A stretch of 64,000 bases of DNA, from NCBI GenBank assembly GCA_023052935.1, contig CM041294.1, forward strand, positions 26,276,641 through 26,340,640, read 5' to 3'. How positions within the stretch are numbered: the stretch's first letter is position 1; every line of letters starts with the position of its first letter. A program made the translations under genes and the position numbers. The notes under the pieces are model-generated. The model ran no database searches, had not been told where the DNA came from, and was given only the letters and a program-made list of their open reading frames with translations. This DNA is from Piezodorus guildinii (Eukaryota; Arthropoda; Insecta; Hemiptera; Pentatomidae). Below are positions 1 through 10,812 of this stretch, piece by piece.

Positions 1-57
1 TTTATATAAGGTTGTGGTTAAGGAAAAGGTTAAACAATTAGATTAAGTTTGGACGGA

Positions 58-905
58 AACATATGTTTTAAATTTAATAATTTAACAATAGAAATTGTTA
101 TTTGCAACAACCACTTATTTTTACCCTATTTTCATCACTCTGCATTACATGTTAAAACTTTGTATAAAACATAACTTTTTTTCTAAAATCTAAAGCTTTC
201 CAGTTACATATTTTAAATTTATATTACTATACTTAGGTCGTGAAAAAATATTTACATAAACAAATATTTTTATTTTTTCCTTTGGTTACTTATCAAATTC
301 ACTCGTTTTTTTTTTATGAATAATAAGACAAAATGGTTAATTTTTTCGAATATACAAAACTGAAGGGGAGCGGCGTGGTCTAGTGGGTAGAGCTGGGCCA
401 GGATATTATTTATTCTGTTATTTCGGCCGGGGAGCGATCCTGGGGTATGGAGACCCTCCTGGGGTACACCCGGCCTCAATCAAGTGGGTACCCAAAAATG
501 GGGAAAAAACCTGGCGGCTGAGCGTGATCTCGGGCCGAAGCACCTCATTGCAGGGCCGTCGGAGCCCAAAACTCTTCGTGGGTTGTAGCGGTACAGTTTT
601 TTTTTTTTTTTGTTTTTTTTTTAAATATCGGCACTGACAGAGCGAGTTCAATTAAAACCGTTTTTAAGAAAACCGTAAAAAGGTACAAAATGTATTGCAT
701 GAGGTGGCTCTTTTTGTTTGTTACATCTCAGGTTTATACTTTCTTAAAATATGAAATTTCAGCTTTGTGAAACTTATCGTTATAGAGACTTTTCGGGGCT
801 TGGTCTTTTGGACTCTGAGAACCCTAAAACGTGTATTTCTGATGAAAACATGAATTCTAATATTTTGACGATCGTAATGCTTTTCATTACTGTATATTCT
901 ATTGT
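58..905 (+). repeat. TCTGG-family repeat, old copy split by a SINE
   Basis: The segment follows the order seen in better copies: the 'catcactct' block near 135, the core ending near 365, then after the SINE the 'aaatatcggca' block, a degenerate 'ttggtcttttggactc' block and the 'gacgatcgtaatgc' block near 866. The 5' TCTGG end is missing and the terminal palindrome is decayed (tactgtatat). About 20 bp of repeat sequence is absent at the SINE insertion point. There is no coding potential. Confidence 0.6.
366..622 (+). mobile_element. SINE-1 copy inserted in a TCTGG repeat, B box lost
   Basis: The head reads GGAGCGGCGTGGTCTAGTGG, containing a pol III A-box-like TGGTCTAGTGG. It is followed directly by the family body (atattatttattctgtta, then tatggagaccctcctgggg, then ggttgtagcggtacag) and a T-rich tail. 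Compared with the copy near 62 kb, the part carrying the B box (GGGTCCGAATCCC) is deleted, so this copy should be transcriptionally dead. The family is recognised by comparison with the copies near 32.6 kb and 62.2 kb. Confidence 0.65.
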
Positions 906-1287
906 ATTTTTAGGTATGTGGAAGTAAGAAGATGCGAAAATATTTATATCTTGAATAATAATAATTGTAGGCATGAAACGAGCATGGTTTATGATGATAT
1001 TATGTAAAAAATGTGTGATGTCAATACATATAATTTTCGAAGTGTTAAAATTTCACAATTAAAATGTGAAATACAAAATTATAAATTTAAACAAATTTTC
1101 TAAAAGTATAAGTGATTATCAATCATTTTACCAACACTATATACCTAATTCATAATATTGGACCTTCTAGAACGTATAGTGAAAAACTTATAGTCATATA
1201 GTGTATCAAACTGCTATGTACAAGTTAATATATTTTATATATAGGTAAGAGAAAGTAGTATGTTAACTAATAAAAACGATTTAATTC
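906..1287. other. AT-rich stretch without recognised features
   Basis: No convincing ORF and no similarity to the other repeat families of the window was seen. Confidence 0.4.
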
Positions 1288-1289
1288 TA

Positions 1290-2208
1290 TTGGGTTGTTT
1301 CACATGAAATGTGAACATTTTTATAGTTTCTGAAATACATAAAGGATTTTGCAGGTCTCTGTTGTTTTCTTCCGAATGTTTACATATTTAAAGTAAACAG
1401 TTACAAATCCTCTACCTTTGTATTATAAACATTAGATTCCCAATCAATTACCCACTTTTTAGTATACCTCCAAATGTGAACATGGAAACACACGATTTTC
1501 GAGTAATATTTTTGTACGAGCTCAGGCATTCATCAGCTGAAGCCGCTAGAAATATTTGCAAGGCGTTCGGGGAAGGGAGTGTTAATGAACGGACCATTCG
1601 CCGTTGGTTTGCTAAGTTTTCAGCTGGGGATACCGACTTGGAAAACTTGCCCCGAGGAAGACCTCCGTCCGTAATAGACAACGATGTCCTCGAACATACA
1701 GTAGAAGGAAACCCCTACCAAACAGTTAAAGGACTCTCAGCACAACTAAATGCAAGTCCATCTACTGTTCCTAGACATTTAAAGGGTATTGGGAAAGTAA
1801 TAAAGCTCGATACATGGGTACCTCATGATCTCACTGAGCGGCAGCAAGACCCCATGTTTCAAAACATACCGTGCAAAAATTGAAAGAACTGGGCTACGAA
1901 GTTCTTCCGCACCCATCATATTCTCCCGACTTGTTTCCAACAGATTACCACCTGTTCAGGAATTTAGACAGCTTCGTCAAAGGAAAACGTTTTGAAAATG
2001 ATGATCAAGTGAAAAGTGCGTTTTCGGGTTTTGTTTCACTTCGAAACTCAGAGTTTTCATTTCGGGGATAAAAAAGTTGGTGTCACGATGGGAAAAATGT
2101 GTAGAAAAAGAAGGTAAATACTTCGAATAAAATTATCTTGTTTTCATATCGTATTTTTAATAAAAATCCTTTACCTTGAAAACGGACATTTCATGTGACA
2201 CAACCCAA
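1290..2208 (+). mobile_element. Mariner element, internally deleted (copy 1)
   Basis: Terminal inverted repeats TTGGGTTGTTTCACATGAAA (left) and a near-perfect inverse on the right (ATTTCATGTGACACAACCC) are flanked by TA at 1288-1289 and 2209-2210, the duplication expected of Tc1/mariner. The element is 919 bp; autonomous mariners are about 1.3 kb. The missing part is the middle of the transposase gene. It could only move with transposase supplied elsewhere. Confidence 0.93.
1482..2071 (+). pseudogene. Mariner transposase remnant (copy 1)
   Basis: The first real ATG is at 1482 (METHDF...); the codon before it is AAC, preceded by GTG. The N-terminal helix-turn-helix half is intact (GEGSVNERTIRRWFAKFSAG, then RGRPPSVIDND), typical of mariner transposase. 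The frame then reaches a stop just after ERQQ. The C-terminal part continues in another frame at about 1850 (RPHVSKHTVQKLKELGYE...TDYHLF). The segment carrying the first two catalytic Asp residues of the D,D34D triad is gone; the third (TDYH) remains. The protein is non-functional as a transposase, but the DNA-binding half could still be made. Confidence 0.9.
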
Positions 2209-2210
2209 TA

Positions 2211-2584
2211 TTAAGTTGACAATATAAATTATTTAACCATAAGCGTTCATAATCTGAATGGTTGATAATTACTTATTGAATAAATTACAAGTTGTAATTA
2301 AGATTACTAGGGTTATTACTTGGATAACGTTTAAATCTATAATACCATTAAGGATGAATAATCGTGATATGATTAAATTATCTAATTTAATTACATTAGA
2401 TGAATTGTAATTAGTTAGGATTCAATCCAAGTTTTGATGCTTCAATTCGATGATTAATTTTAAATTATATAGTTATAATGGAAAATAACTAAAGTTGTAC
2501 CAACTGAGCTACATTAATTTTGCACTTTCCTTTACATATTTATCCTTTTCGACTTGGTCATTTGGATTATAAGTTTTATAAAAA
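2211..2584. other. AT-rich stretch without recognised features
   Basis: No motif, ORF or family similarity was recognised. Confidence 0.35.
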
Positions 2585-2815
2585 ATAAAATTTCATATTT
2601 TAAAAGCCTGAGATATTTCAGTAGTTTTTTAATCAGAATTGGTGAACCAAAACAGCGTTTTTTATACATGATTAAAATTGCTATATCAATGTAAAATTTG
2701 ACGTTCTATTGTTAGGTTTTATTATAAATTAAAATTGTCTGGCGTCACTTAAATGCCGATTTTAAATTTTCTTCCTCAGAAGTAAGTTGGATTTGGTAGA
2801 TTCGAAAAATTGAAA
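2585..2815 (-). repeat. Decayed TCTGG-family fragment
   Basis: The order 'tttcatatttt', 'atatcaatgtaaaattt', 'cttaaatgccgatttt', 'aaattttcttcctcagaagta' matches the middle of the family in minus orientation, with many substitutions. No ends are visible. Confidence 0.4.
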
Positions 2816-2939
2816 CAATTCTATATGAAAAAAATGTCTTTAAAAATGTCGTAAAAGTCTGAGAAATTCTATATGAGACTCAAAAGACTTATGAATTGTT
2901 TTATCAGATTCACATGTGGAATCCCCCGACGCTCTCATG

Positions 2940-3430
2940 TTTCTAGAAGGTACACTGAGTTGAATTGACTCAATCCCTCTTTCCGTAGGCAGTACCTCCT
3001 AGGTGTCTGTCTCTTCCGATTTTTCAAAACTAAAAAACCTCCTTATATTCTTGATATGCTTACCACTTGTTCCTCTGTCCATTCAGTAAACACTAGATCC
3101 CAACCTATAAACTTGTATATACCTTCACACAGATCCGTCTCCTTCAAAAAATCCTTTGTTGTTCGTGCTACCCTATTTTGGAATTCCTTGCCTGTATCCA
3201 TTCGTAAATCCTTATCATTGTCCACTTTCGAACACCAACTATTTCTCCATCTCCTAAAGTATCAATCTTCCCAGCATATGTAATATTTAAAATCTATATA
3301 TGATACTATTCATTGTCACAAAATCCATCTTTTATTGTTAAACTGAAGTCTTAAGCGACCAGACAATTATCATGTATATTGTACTTTCCTTGTTATTCTT
3401 AGAGGACTACTCGTCCCAAAATAAAATTAC
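2940..3430 (+). mobile_element. CR1-like LINE 3' fragment
   Basis: It encodes the C-terminal tail of a reverse-transcriptase ORF from about 2975 to 3282: QYLLG..., then ATLFWNSLPVSIRKSLSLST and FLHLLK. The FWNSLP-x-SIR pattern is characteristic of the C-terminus of CR1/L2-type LINE ORF2. The 3' end is 'cgtcccaaaataaaatta', like the ends of the family at 4.4 kb and 54.4 kb. Everything 5' of the C-terminal tail is missing. Confidence 0.6.
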
Positions 3431-3800
3431 TATTCATTTCATTTCTTATAAAACCTGAAAATTTTAGGAATCCCATTGCAGCATCGTCCGATTAGCTACG
3501 GCAGCAGAAAGGGACGTTAAATAAATAAACAAACAAACATAGCTAAATATTTTAGAAAAAAAAAGTTATCTTATATAAAAGGTGTAAAACGTTATGCTGT
3601 TGGATGAGTGCGTACACTTTACTGATCATTATAGATAATAATTTCTATTGTTAGATTATTTAATCTGAAACAAATTTTTCTATCAAAACTCAATTTAATT
3701 TGTCAACGTATTTTCACGTATTATTACATGAAATATTTTACTTTCGAATACAAAATACTGTCATTGAATCTTTCAATATTGGTCGAAAATTCCCTAGACT
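3431..3800. other. Stretch without recognised features
   Basis: AT-rich, with no supportable ORF or family match. Confidence 0.35.
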
Positions 3801-3804
3801 ATAT

Positions 3805-4390
3805 TTTTTTATTTTATTTTTTAATTTATATTTTATTGAAATTTACAACTGTATATTACATAAATGCAATAAGTAAAAGTGATGAATTATAATAAAAGGC
3901 GTATAAGGCTTGTGAAGAAACTACCCAGCGGTAGTACTTCGATGTTTATTTAAGTAAGTAAATCCCGAGGCCATCTTCTTTTCAATCGCCTCGGAGGGTT
4001 GCCAGGAATATGTGAGGTTGATAGGTTGCGGACAAGAGGGTTTATATGGGTGGGGAGTTTGGAATTAAAAGAGGTAAATCTGGTACGAGAAAGGTCTGCC
4101 ACAAATGGGATATTAAGGTCGTTATTGATGATTTTATTTGTGACGAAATAAGGAGCATTTAGGATTTTGCGAAGGATTTTGGATCGTAAGGATTGGATGC
4201 AGGAGGAATTAGATGGCTTAGTAGAGCCCCAAAGCTCGATTCCATTAGTCCAGATTGGTCTGAGATGACAGTGATATAAATGAGCTTTTTGTAGTGAATT
4301 GGAAGTTTTGAGTGTTTGTCTAGTAAGTGTTGTAGTAATCGGTATCTACGGGCAGTTTCTTGTCGTTTTAGTCTCGTGTGAGGGTCATAG
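3805..4390 (-). mobile_element. Jockey-B LINE, 3' fragment
   Basis: In minus orientation it encodes the end of a Jockey-type reverse transcriptase ORF (DPHTRLKRQETARRYRLLQH, then decayed PIWTNGIELWGS and PRRLKR regions), followed by a 3' UTR and A-rich tail near 3805-3830. Several stops and frameshifts are present. Its 5' end abuts a CR1-like fragment at 4391, so one was probably inserted beside or into the other. Confidence 0.75.
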
Positions 4391-4960
4391 ATATTAAATA
4401 AATAAATAAATTCTTTATTATTCTGGGACAAGTCCCTTTGGAATAACATCTACATAACATGTAAATTGGACTTTAGAGTCTTAGAGCAACTAATTATTTA
4501 AAAAAATTTAACTAAAACTAACAGTTAACAGACATACGCAAATATGTTGAAAATAGAATAAAATAGAGTCAATTACAATTTTGTTCTGACTGGATGGTCA
4601 TGAGATGAATGAATAAGCGGGATTTGAATGCAGGAAGAGAGTTGGAGTGACGGATAGAAAGAGGAATAGAATTCCATAGGATTGAGGATCGGATAAGGAA
4701 CGATCTGTCAAAATGTGCAGATTGGTGGGCCGTTGTCTGTTTTAATAAATAAATTTGAAGGCCTAGAACGTGTACAGCGGGAATGGACAGAGGATTTGAA
4801 TTGTAGAAGGTTGAAAAGGTATGATGGACGGCGGGATTGGATAACTTGGTATAGGAATGATGCAAGAAAATACTTCCGACGATTGGAAGGATAAAGCCAC
4901 TTCAACTCGCTATAAAATTCGGAGACGGAGGTGTGCCTCGGGACCCCTAAGATAAATCGA
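4391..4960 (-). mobile_element. CR1-like LINE 3' fragment
   Basis: A minus-strand frame from about 4865 to 4569 reads ...FDRSFLIRSSILWNSIPLSI then FKSRLFIHLM, the LWNSxP-x-SIR tail of CR1/L2-type LINEs. The sense 3' end is 'ccaaagggacttgtcccaga' followed by an (ATTT)n tail at 4391-4412. It is truncated at the 5' end and decayed upstream of the tail. Confidence 0.65.
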
Positions 4961-5294
4961 ACAAAGCAATTAATTAGGCGTTTTAGATATTCTGTATATC
5001 CTTGATATTATACATATTAGGTTATAGTGGAAGGCTGATTTAACAAACCATAGGCCACGATGGGGACATTGTTCTTAACAGGGCTTACTAGTCTGGAAAG
5101 TAATGTCCCTACTTTAGTCCTCATGAGTGACATTACTTCCTGAGGCTAAGGTAGAGTATTTATTTTATAAGTCACAATAAGCCTCGAAAATATAAAATAT
5201 TTTACCCTAGCCGCTGTCATATGACTTCCTTAAACTATAAATTTCACTTTTCTTTTGGGTGTTCCGTTTATTGATTTGTTCCATCAGTTACCTA
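4961..5294. other. Stretch without recognised features
   Basis: This may be further decayed 5' sequence of the neighbouring CR1-like element, but no frame supports that. Confidence 0.3.
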
Positions 5295-5299
5295 TGTAT

Positions 5300-5530
5300 G
5301 CAATGTATGTAAGGAAAAGATCGTGAATATTTTGGAATTCGATCTTTCACCGAAAATACACGTTTTAGGGGATTTGAGTCCAAATGAGCAAGTCCCGTGA
5401 AGAGGTGTGTGTGGGTGTATGCGGTAATTATAGCTCAAAAACAATAAGCTGCATGAAACTGAAATTTCCTATTTTACAAAAATTGTTCACCAAAATCCAC
5501 GTACTTGAATGAACTGACTATATATACGTA
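5300..5530 (-). repeat. TCTGG-family fragment
   Basis: It contains the palindrome-proximal part: 'gatcgtgaatattttggaatt', 'gaaaatacacgttttagg', 'gtccaaatgagcaagtcccg', a GT-rich tract and 'gaaactgaaatttcctatttt'. It is truncated on both sides, and a Jockey-B copy follows immediately. Confidence 0.65.
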
Positions 5531-5534
5531 AAAT

Positions 5535-6512
5535 TTAATTTTTTATTTATTTTAATAATTTATTGAAATTTACAACTATATTAGTTAATACATCAAGTAA
5601 ATTAGCCAACAGAAATACACGAAAAAGACATGAAGAGTAAATGCCCATTGGAACCACTCGCTGGGTAATCTAAACTAGAAGGTCTCGAGGCCATCTCCTT
5701 TTCAGACGCCTCGGAGGATTGTCAGGAATGGAAGAGGAAGCAAGGATTGAAACTAGTAAGTTAGAATGGGAGTGGAGTTTTTCATGGAAGGATTGATACC
5801 TGGTCCGGGCCAAATCAGCGACATATGGGATATTAAGGTCTTTATGTATGAGTTTATTCGTGACAAAGTAAGGAGCGTTGAGGATTTTCCGAAGGATTTT
5901 GGATTGTAGGGATTGAATACGGGAAGAATTTGATGGTGTAGTAGAGCCCCACAGCTCAACTCCGTAAGTCCAGATAGGCCGTATGATGGTGATATAGATG
6001 AGCCTTTTGTAGATAAGTGGAAGTTTAGAGCGTCTGTACAGTAAGTGTTGAAGTAAGCGAAAGCGACGGGCAGTTTCTTGTCGTTTCAGTCTTGTGTGGG
6101 GATTCCACGTTAGACGTTTGTCAAGTAAGAGTCCTAGATAGCGAATCTGTTCAACTGAGACAAGCGGAATATTATTAAAGGACACTGTAGGGCAGGATGT
6201 CATAGGCTTACGACGAAGGGTAAAGGTAATTTGGTGGAATTTGCTTGAATTGATTTTAATTCTCCAATTCTGACACCATACCTCAAGGTCTCTGATGTGG
6301 GATTGAAGAGTTTGAGAGGTAATAGTTGGATCGTTATTGACTGTTATTGACTATAACACACAAGTGTCATCAGCATAGGTAGAAAGGAAGGTTTTAGGAT
6401 GGGTTGGGATATCAGCTGTATAGACTGTGTAAAGGATGGGTTCTAGGATACTACCTTGAGGGACACCAGCAGACTGAGTAAAAAGGGATGAATAGGAATT
6501 ATTGTGGTTTAA
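5535..6512 (-). mobile_element. Jockey-B LINE, 5'-truncated
   Basis: The 3' end is the A/T-rich tail near 5535-5560. The coding part runs from about 6510 down to 5670. Other Jockey-B copies lie at 3.8, 6.5, 9.2, 26.4, 31.2, 37.2, 51.3 and 61.3 kb. Confidence 0.85.
5670..6490 (-). pseudogene. Jockey-B reverse transcriptase, C-terminal part
   Basis: The longest open piece (6203-5670) reads CPTVSFNNIPLV...RYLGLLLDKRLTWNPHTRLK, then PIWTYGVELWGS, then NAPYFVTNKLIHKDLNIPYV, then PRRLKRRWPRDLL. These are the thumb and C-terminal motifs of Jockey-clade ORF2, and WPRDLL is the shared ending. Upstream (about 6490-6380) a decayed 'GSILEPILYTVYTADIP'-like stretch is recognisable with a stop. The endonuclease and most of the polymerase are missing. 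Confidence 0.8.
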
Positions 6513-6529
6513 AAATTTAATTTAATTTA

Positions 6530-6838
6530 GAATTCATCGATAAAGACCTTAATGTTCCATAAGTTACTGAATTAGCCCGAACCAGGTATCAATCATTCCA
6601 TGAAAAACTCCGTTCCCACTTCAACCAACTAGTTTCTATAATATCATCCTTGGCGATTTCTGATAATCCTCCGAGGCTTCTGAAAAGAAGATGGTCCCGA
6701 AACCTTCTAGCTTAGTATATTTTAGAGTGCTGCCACGGGGTAGCGTCTCTAAATACATTCCATATCAGTTTACTATGTCCATCACATTTACTTGTTGTAT
6801 ATAATACAGTAGTAAATATAATTAAATATGTTTAAAAT
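6530..6838 (+). mobile_element. Jockey-B LINE, 3' fragment in opposite orientation
   Basis: In plus orientation it encodes 'IDKDLNVP' (decayed), then ARTRYQSFHEKLRSHFNQLV, then PPRLLKRRWS(R)NLLA-like, followed by the family 3' UTR and an A-rich end at about 6838. It overlaps in content with the minus-strand copy just upstream, so the two are separate insertions and not one twin-primed element. Confidence 0.75.
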
Positions 6839-7192
6839 AAAAAATAAATTTAATATTATGAACATTTAATTCATCACGAAACAGTCGAACAGGGATTATA
6901 TTTCTATTTAAATGCGTTACGTTTCGGGCTTTCACCAGGGCTAAAAAATTAGATACAGTGTAGAGATTTGATGAATAAACGGCCGTGAAAAATAAATAGA
7001 ATTGAAAAAAAATAAAGATTGGAAAGTAGTGATTTGAAAAGTGAGAATATACGATCAGATAAATATCTGTTAAAACTATTTGTAATAATTTTGACAGCCA
7101 CCTTCGGGATTATACTATAATAATTATTTCAACGTCCTTATAATCACACGGTCAACTATTTGATACTCAAAATACAATTTTATATTTAAAAA
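6839..7192. other. Stretch with one GAAACGT hairpin-like motif
   Basis: It is mostly unassigned. On the minus strand, about 6943-6912, it holds CTGGTGAAAGCCCGAAACGT, which resembles two other places in the window. Confidence 0.3.
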
Positions 7193-7404
7193 TCTGGTGC
7201 GAGAAACACAAGACTTTCACTTACCGACGTTGTTAAAATTCGGTTTATAAGAATTTTAGTTATCGCGCTGGACTTACACACGGACACAACACAGACACAC
7301 AGACCTTTTTGCGGGACTTGATCATTTGGGCGCAGGAGACTCTAAAACATGTATTTCCGTTGAAAACTGGAATTCGAAAATTTTCACGATCGCAATACTT
7401 TCAA
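7193..7404 (+). repeat. TCTGG-family copy with large internal deletion
   Basis: It starts TCTGGTGCGAG, keeps the ACTTTCACTTAC subterminal repeat and then jumps to the (AC)n-containing 3' block (gacctttttgcgggacttga) and the 'cacgatcgcaatactttc' end. About 650 bp of the middle is missing. Confidence 0.8.
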
Positions 7405-7808
7405 TGAATCAATTGTCGCGTGAGATAAAAATGTAAATAATTATGATTTTTTAATAAAATAACACAAAGCCTCATTAATCATATCAAAGCTTTTTTTTTA
7501 GAGTAATTTTAAAATCATTCATTTTACTATTAACATAAAAAATAAGTAATAAATCTGTGGGTGTCGTAAAAAACTAGATAACTCGAGTTAAATAAAAAAT
7601 GAGTTAACTTTACGTATCGCTCCCTCATACTTTCTCCTACATCGTGTTATATTGCTTAAAAAATTTCGTGGTGGAAGAAATTTCAGATAGATGGAAAGCT
7701 GTATGTTAATTACTCTATTTTGGGTATTAGTAAAACTTTAAGTCGCTCACCTGTATAATGAAAGATTTTGACTTAACCATTTATTCACGACCGCCACAGA
7801 ATTAAAAA
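7405..7808. other. AT-rich stretch without recognised features
   Basis: No motif recognised. Confidence 0.3.
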
Positions 7809-8669
7809 TCTGGTACGGTCAACACACGACTTTCACTTACCTCCGTTTTTAAAATCGAGTAGAGAATTTTCAAGGTCAGTAAGAGATAAAAATGAGTGAA
7901 ACCAAAAAATCGATTATGTTATTATCTAAAATAATCAGTTTGTTTTATCGGCCTTTCATCACTCTCTATTAACTTTTGCAAGCTTGTGTATAAGATAATA
8001 TTTTTTCCAAAATCTTTCTCTTTCCAACGGTATATTATACCTCTATATTACGGTTCTTATGTTCAAAAACAAAAAATTGCATTAAAAAAAATATGTTTTC
8101 AGTTTTCTCCCTAGGATGTTTATCAAATTCGCTCAACTTGCATATTTAGCTTTTAATTATCAATAGTTATAAGATAATATAGTTATTTTTATAGAATCTA
8201 TAAAATTTAAGGTACTTTAGAAGAAGAAAATTTAAAATATTGGCATTTAAGCCCTGTCAGACAATTTTAATCAAAATGAAACGTACATGACATTTAAGCT
8301 TATTTGATTTTACATCGATATAGCGAGTTTAATCAAAATCGGTCGGAACCGTATTTGAAAAAAATAGAAAAAAGGTGCAAAATGCATGGTATAAAGTGGC
8401 TCTTCTGGTAAGCTCATTTTGATGAAAAAGGTTTTGTAACTCGGGCGTATATTTGTCTTAAATACGAAATTTCAGTTACATAGGACTTACCGTTTACGCC
8501 CGGGAGCTACCACACACGGACACACACACACACGCGGACATTTTTGCGGGACTTTGTTATTTGGACTCAGGGGACCCTAAAATGTGTATTTCCGTTAAAA
8601 ACTGGACTTCGAAAATTTTCACGATCGCAATACTTTCCCTTACTATATTACTATATGTAAAAGTAAAAA
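7809..8669 (+). repeat. TCTGG-family repeat, near full length
   Basis: It starts TCTGGTACGG with ACTTTCACTTAC at about 7829 and runs through the 'catcactctctattaactt', 'ggtactttagaagaagaaa' and 'gcgagtttaatcaaaatc' blocks. It then carries an (AC)n tract at about 8515-8535 and 'cacgatcgcaatactttccc', and ends in a partly decayed palindrome 'ttactatattactatatgtaa'. At about 860 bp it shows the whole family layout and no coding frame. Confidence 0.88.
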
Positions 8670-9112
8670 GTGAATGTTTAATAGAAAGATAGAATAATTC
8701 ATTTTCACTACATTATGAAAATTAATTTTGCTGTAAATGCCTGGGGATCTATTTGTTACCGGCTTTTAAAAAAAAAAAAAAAAAAATTCTCTGATAAAGG
8801 GAAGAGATGATGTGATGAAGCTAAGGATGATAAAGAATACTAATATATAAAGAGAGTGAGGAGCTTACGAGATAAAGGCAAGGTGTCATGCAACAATAAA
8901 ATCATTTTTAAAATAGCCCAGATTTATAACCATCTATTTCTTATTCATTCAGTCCTAAGCGGTCATGAATCTCCTGGAAATTTCAGTAAATATATTTCCG
9001 ACCTTAATGGCAGCTTTAAACCTGCACAGAAACATCGGTACTCAGTATACTGATATATAAATAAATTTCCTGATTCTAAACAATTTTTTATCACGATACA
9101 TACTTTAAAAAA
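8670..9112. other. Stretch without recognised features
   Basis: It contains an A-run at 8767-8786 and a 65-codon frame (8856-9053) with no recognisable similarity, which I do not call a gene. Confidence 0.3.
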
Positions 9113-10530
9113 ATTTTGTGCGCGCAACACACGACTTTCTCATACCTTCGTTATTGATATCAATTTGAGAATTATAAAACAAATTTAGAATTGAAAATAA
9201 ATTACTTCGAAAAAACCCATTTATACAACCATTATTAGACCTATCTGGACTTATGGCATAAAGCTATGGGGCTCCACTAAACCATCGAATTCCTCTCGCA
9301 TCAAATCCTTGCGATCCAAAATCCTTCGTCAAATCCTAGACGCTCCTTACTTTGTTACCTACAAACTCATCCATAGAGACCTGAATACCCCACTAGTTAC
9401 AGAAATCGCTCAAAAAAGATACACCTCCTTTCATTCCAAATTACCCGCCCATACAAACCCGCTTGTCCGCATCCTCTCATAGACATATATTCCCGATAAT
9501 CCTCCGAGGCGTCTGAAATGACGGTGGCCTCGAGACCTGCTGAAGAAATAAACATTGAAGGGCTACCGCTGGGTTTCTTCTCATGTCTTTTTCAAGCCAA
9601 TTGTCTGTTTTTAGCACATTTACTTATTGTACTATGTAAATTGTACAGTTGTAAATATCAATAAAAGAATTTAAAAAAAAAAAATTATCAAACAATTATT
9701 AACATTGCATATTAAAAGAAACATGTGTTTTATTATATTATTATCTACGACAACCAGTTTGTTTTATCGGCTTTTCATTACTCTCCGTTAAATTTTACAA
9801 TATTATGTATAGGATAATATTTTTTCTAAAATCTTTAGCATTCCAACGGTATATGTATACATGTATATAACTGTTCTTTAGTTAAAAAACAAAAAATTGC
9901 ATTAAAAACATATTTTTGCAGTTATCGCCTTGAGTTGGTTATCGAATTCGATCAACATATATATTTACCTGTTTTTTAGATTTAATAATCATATGATATG
10001 GTTAATTTCATAAAAACTACTAAGCTAAAGGTACTTTGGAGGAAGAAATGTTGAAATATCGCCATTTAAGCCGTGTCAGACTATTTTAATCAGAATGAAC
10101 CCACTGTAGTGTCGGGCGATGTCAGCGCCATCCAGTGGCCAAGCGATGAAACAATTGCTTAATTAGTTCTCTCCTTTATTTGGATATCTAATTTGTTAAA
10201 CTTGTATATTTACCTGTTTTTTATCAATGACAATAAGATGATATGGTTATTTTAATGAATCTACAAAATTAAAGGTACTTTAGAGGAAGAAAATTTAAAA
10301 TATCTGCATTTAAGCCCTTGCAGACTATTTCAATCAGAATGAAAACCTACATGATATTAATGCACATTTAATTTTACATCGATACGAGTTTAACTAAAAT
10401 CGTTAGAGCTGTTTTTGTGAAAAAAATGTGTTAAATGCATGGGATAAAGTAGGACTTTCGGGCAGCTGAATTTAGTGAAAAAGTTGCTGTAACACCTCGG
10501 GCGTATAGTAGTCTTAAATATTACAGTACA
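9113..10530 (+). repeat. TCTGG-family repeat(s) with nested Jockey-B and a duplicated middle
   Basis: The left part (9113-9212) has the 'gcgcgcaacacacgactttc' start. After the nested LINE the family resumes with 'aaacatgtgttttattatatt'. The block 'tatatttacctgttttttа' (last base a) through 'gtcagactatttcaatcagaatga' occurs twice, at about 9955-10105 and 10205-10345. The two copies are separated by about 85 bp of unrelated sequence, so two overlapping copies or an internal duplication is present. The terminal palindrome is lost. Confidence 0.7.
9213..9685 (+). mobile_element. Jockey-B LINE, 5'-truncated, poly(A) tail
   Basis: It encodes the C-terminal region (PIWTYGIKLWGSTKPSNSSR, NAPYFVT-like, PPRRLK) with a few stops, then a 3' UTR with 'ggctaccgctgggtttcttc' and the ending 'gtaaatatcaataaaag' plus an A-run at 9673-9684. 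It lies inside a TCTGG repeat and is therefore younger than it. Confidence 0.85.
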
Positions 10531-10637
10531 GGAAATATTAACCTGTTTCGAAAAAAGAAAGATTTAGTTCTTGATATCTAAAACAATATCAACGTAAAAT
10601 ATTTATACCTGGAGATAATTTTCATTCCTGAGAAAGT

Positions 10638-10638
10638 A

Positions 10639-10671
<33 letters not shown>
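10638..10671. repeat. Poly(T) tract
   Basis: An uninterrupted run of about 32 T, possibly the tail of a minus-strand retroelement, but no LINE or SINE body was recognised beside it. Confidence 0.8.
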
Positions 10672-10673
<2 letters not shown>

Positions 10674-10768
10674 GCCTAAATATTAGGCTTTCCTACAAGA
10701 TTTGGTAGTGAGAAAATAAAACATTAATCAACAAACAGGAAGTTAATAATTGTAGCTCAATTTAAAAA

Positions 10769-10812
10769 TCTGGTGCTGGCGACACGCAACTTTCACATAC
10801 CGCCGTTGTTAT
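10769..10812 (+). repeat. TCTGG-family 5' end fragment
   Basis: TCTGGTGCTGG...ACTTTCACATACC marks the first 44 bp of a copy. Nothing of the family follows it. Confidence 0.6.

Noticed and set aside
5535..6838. Single twin-primed LINE insertion
   Set aside because: Both oppositely oriented parts contain the same C-terminal coding region and 3' UTR, which twin priming cannot produce.
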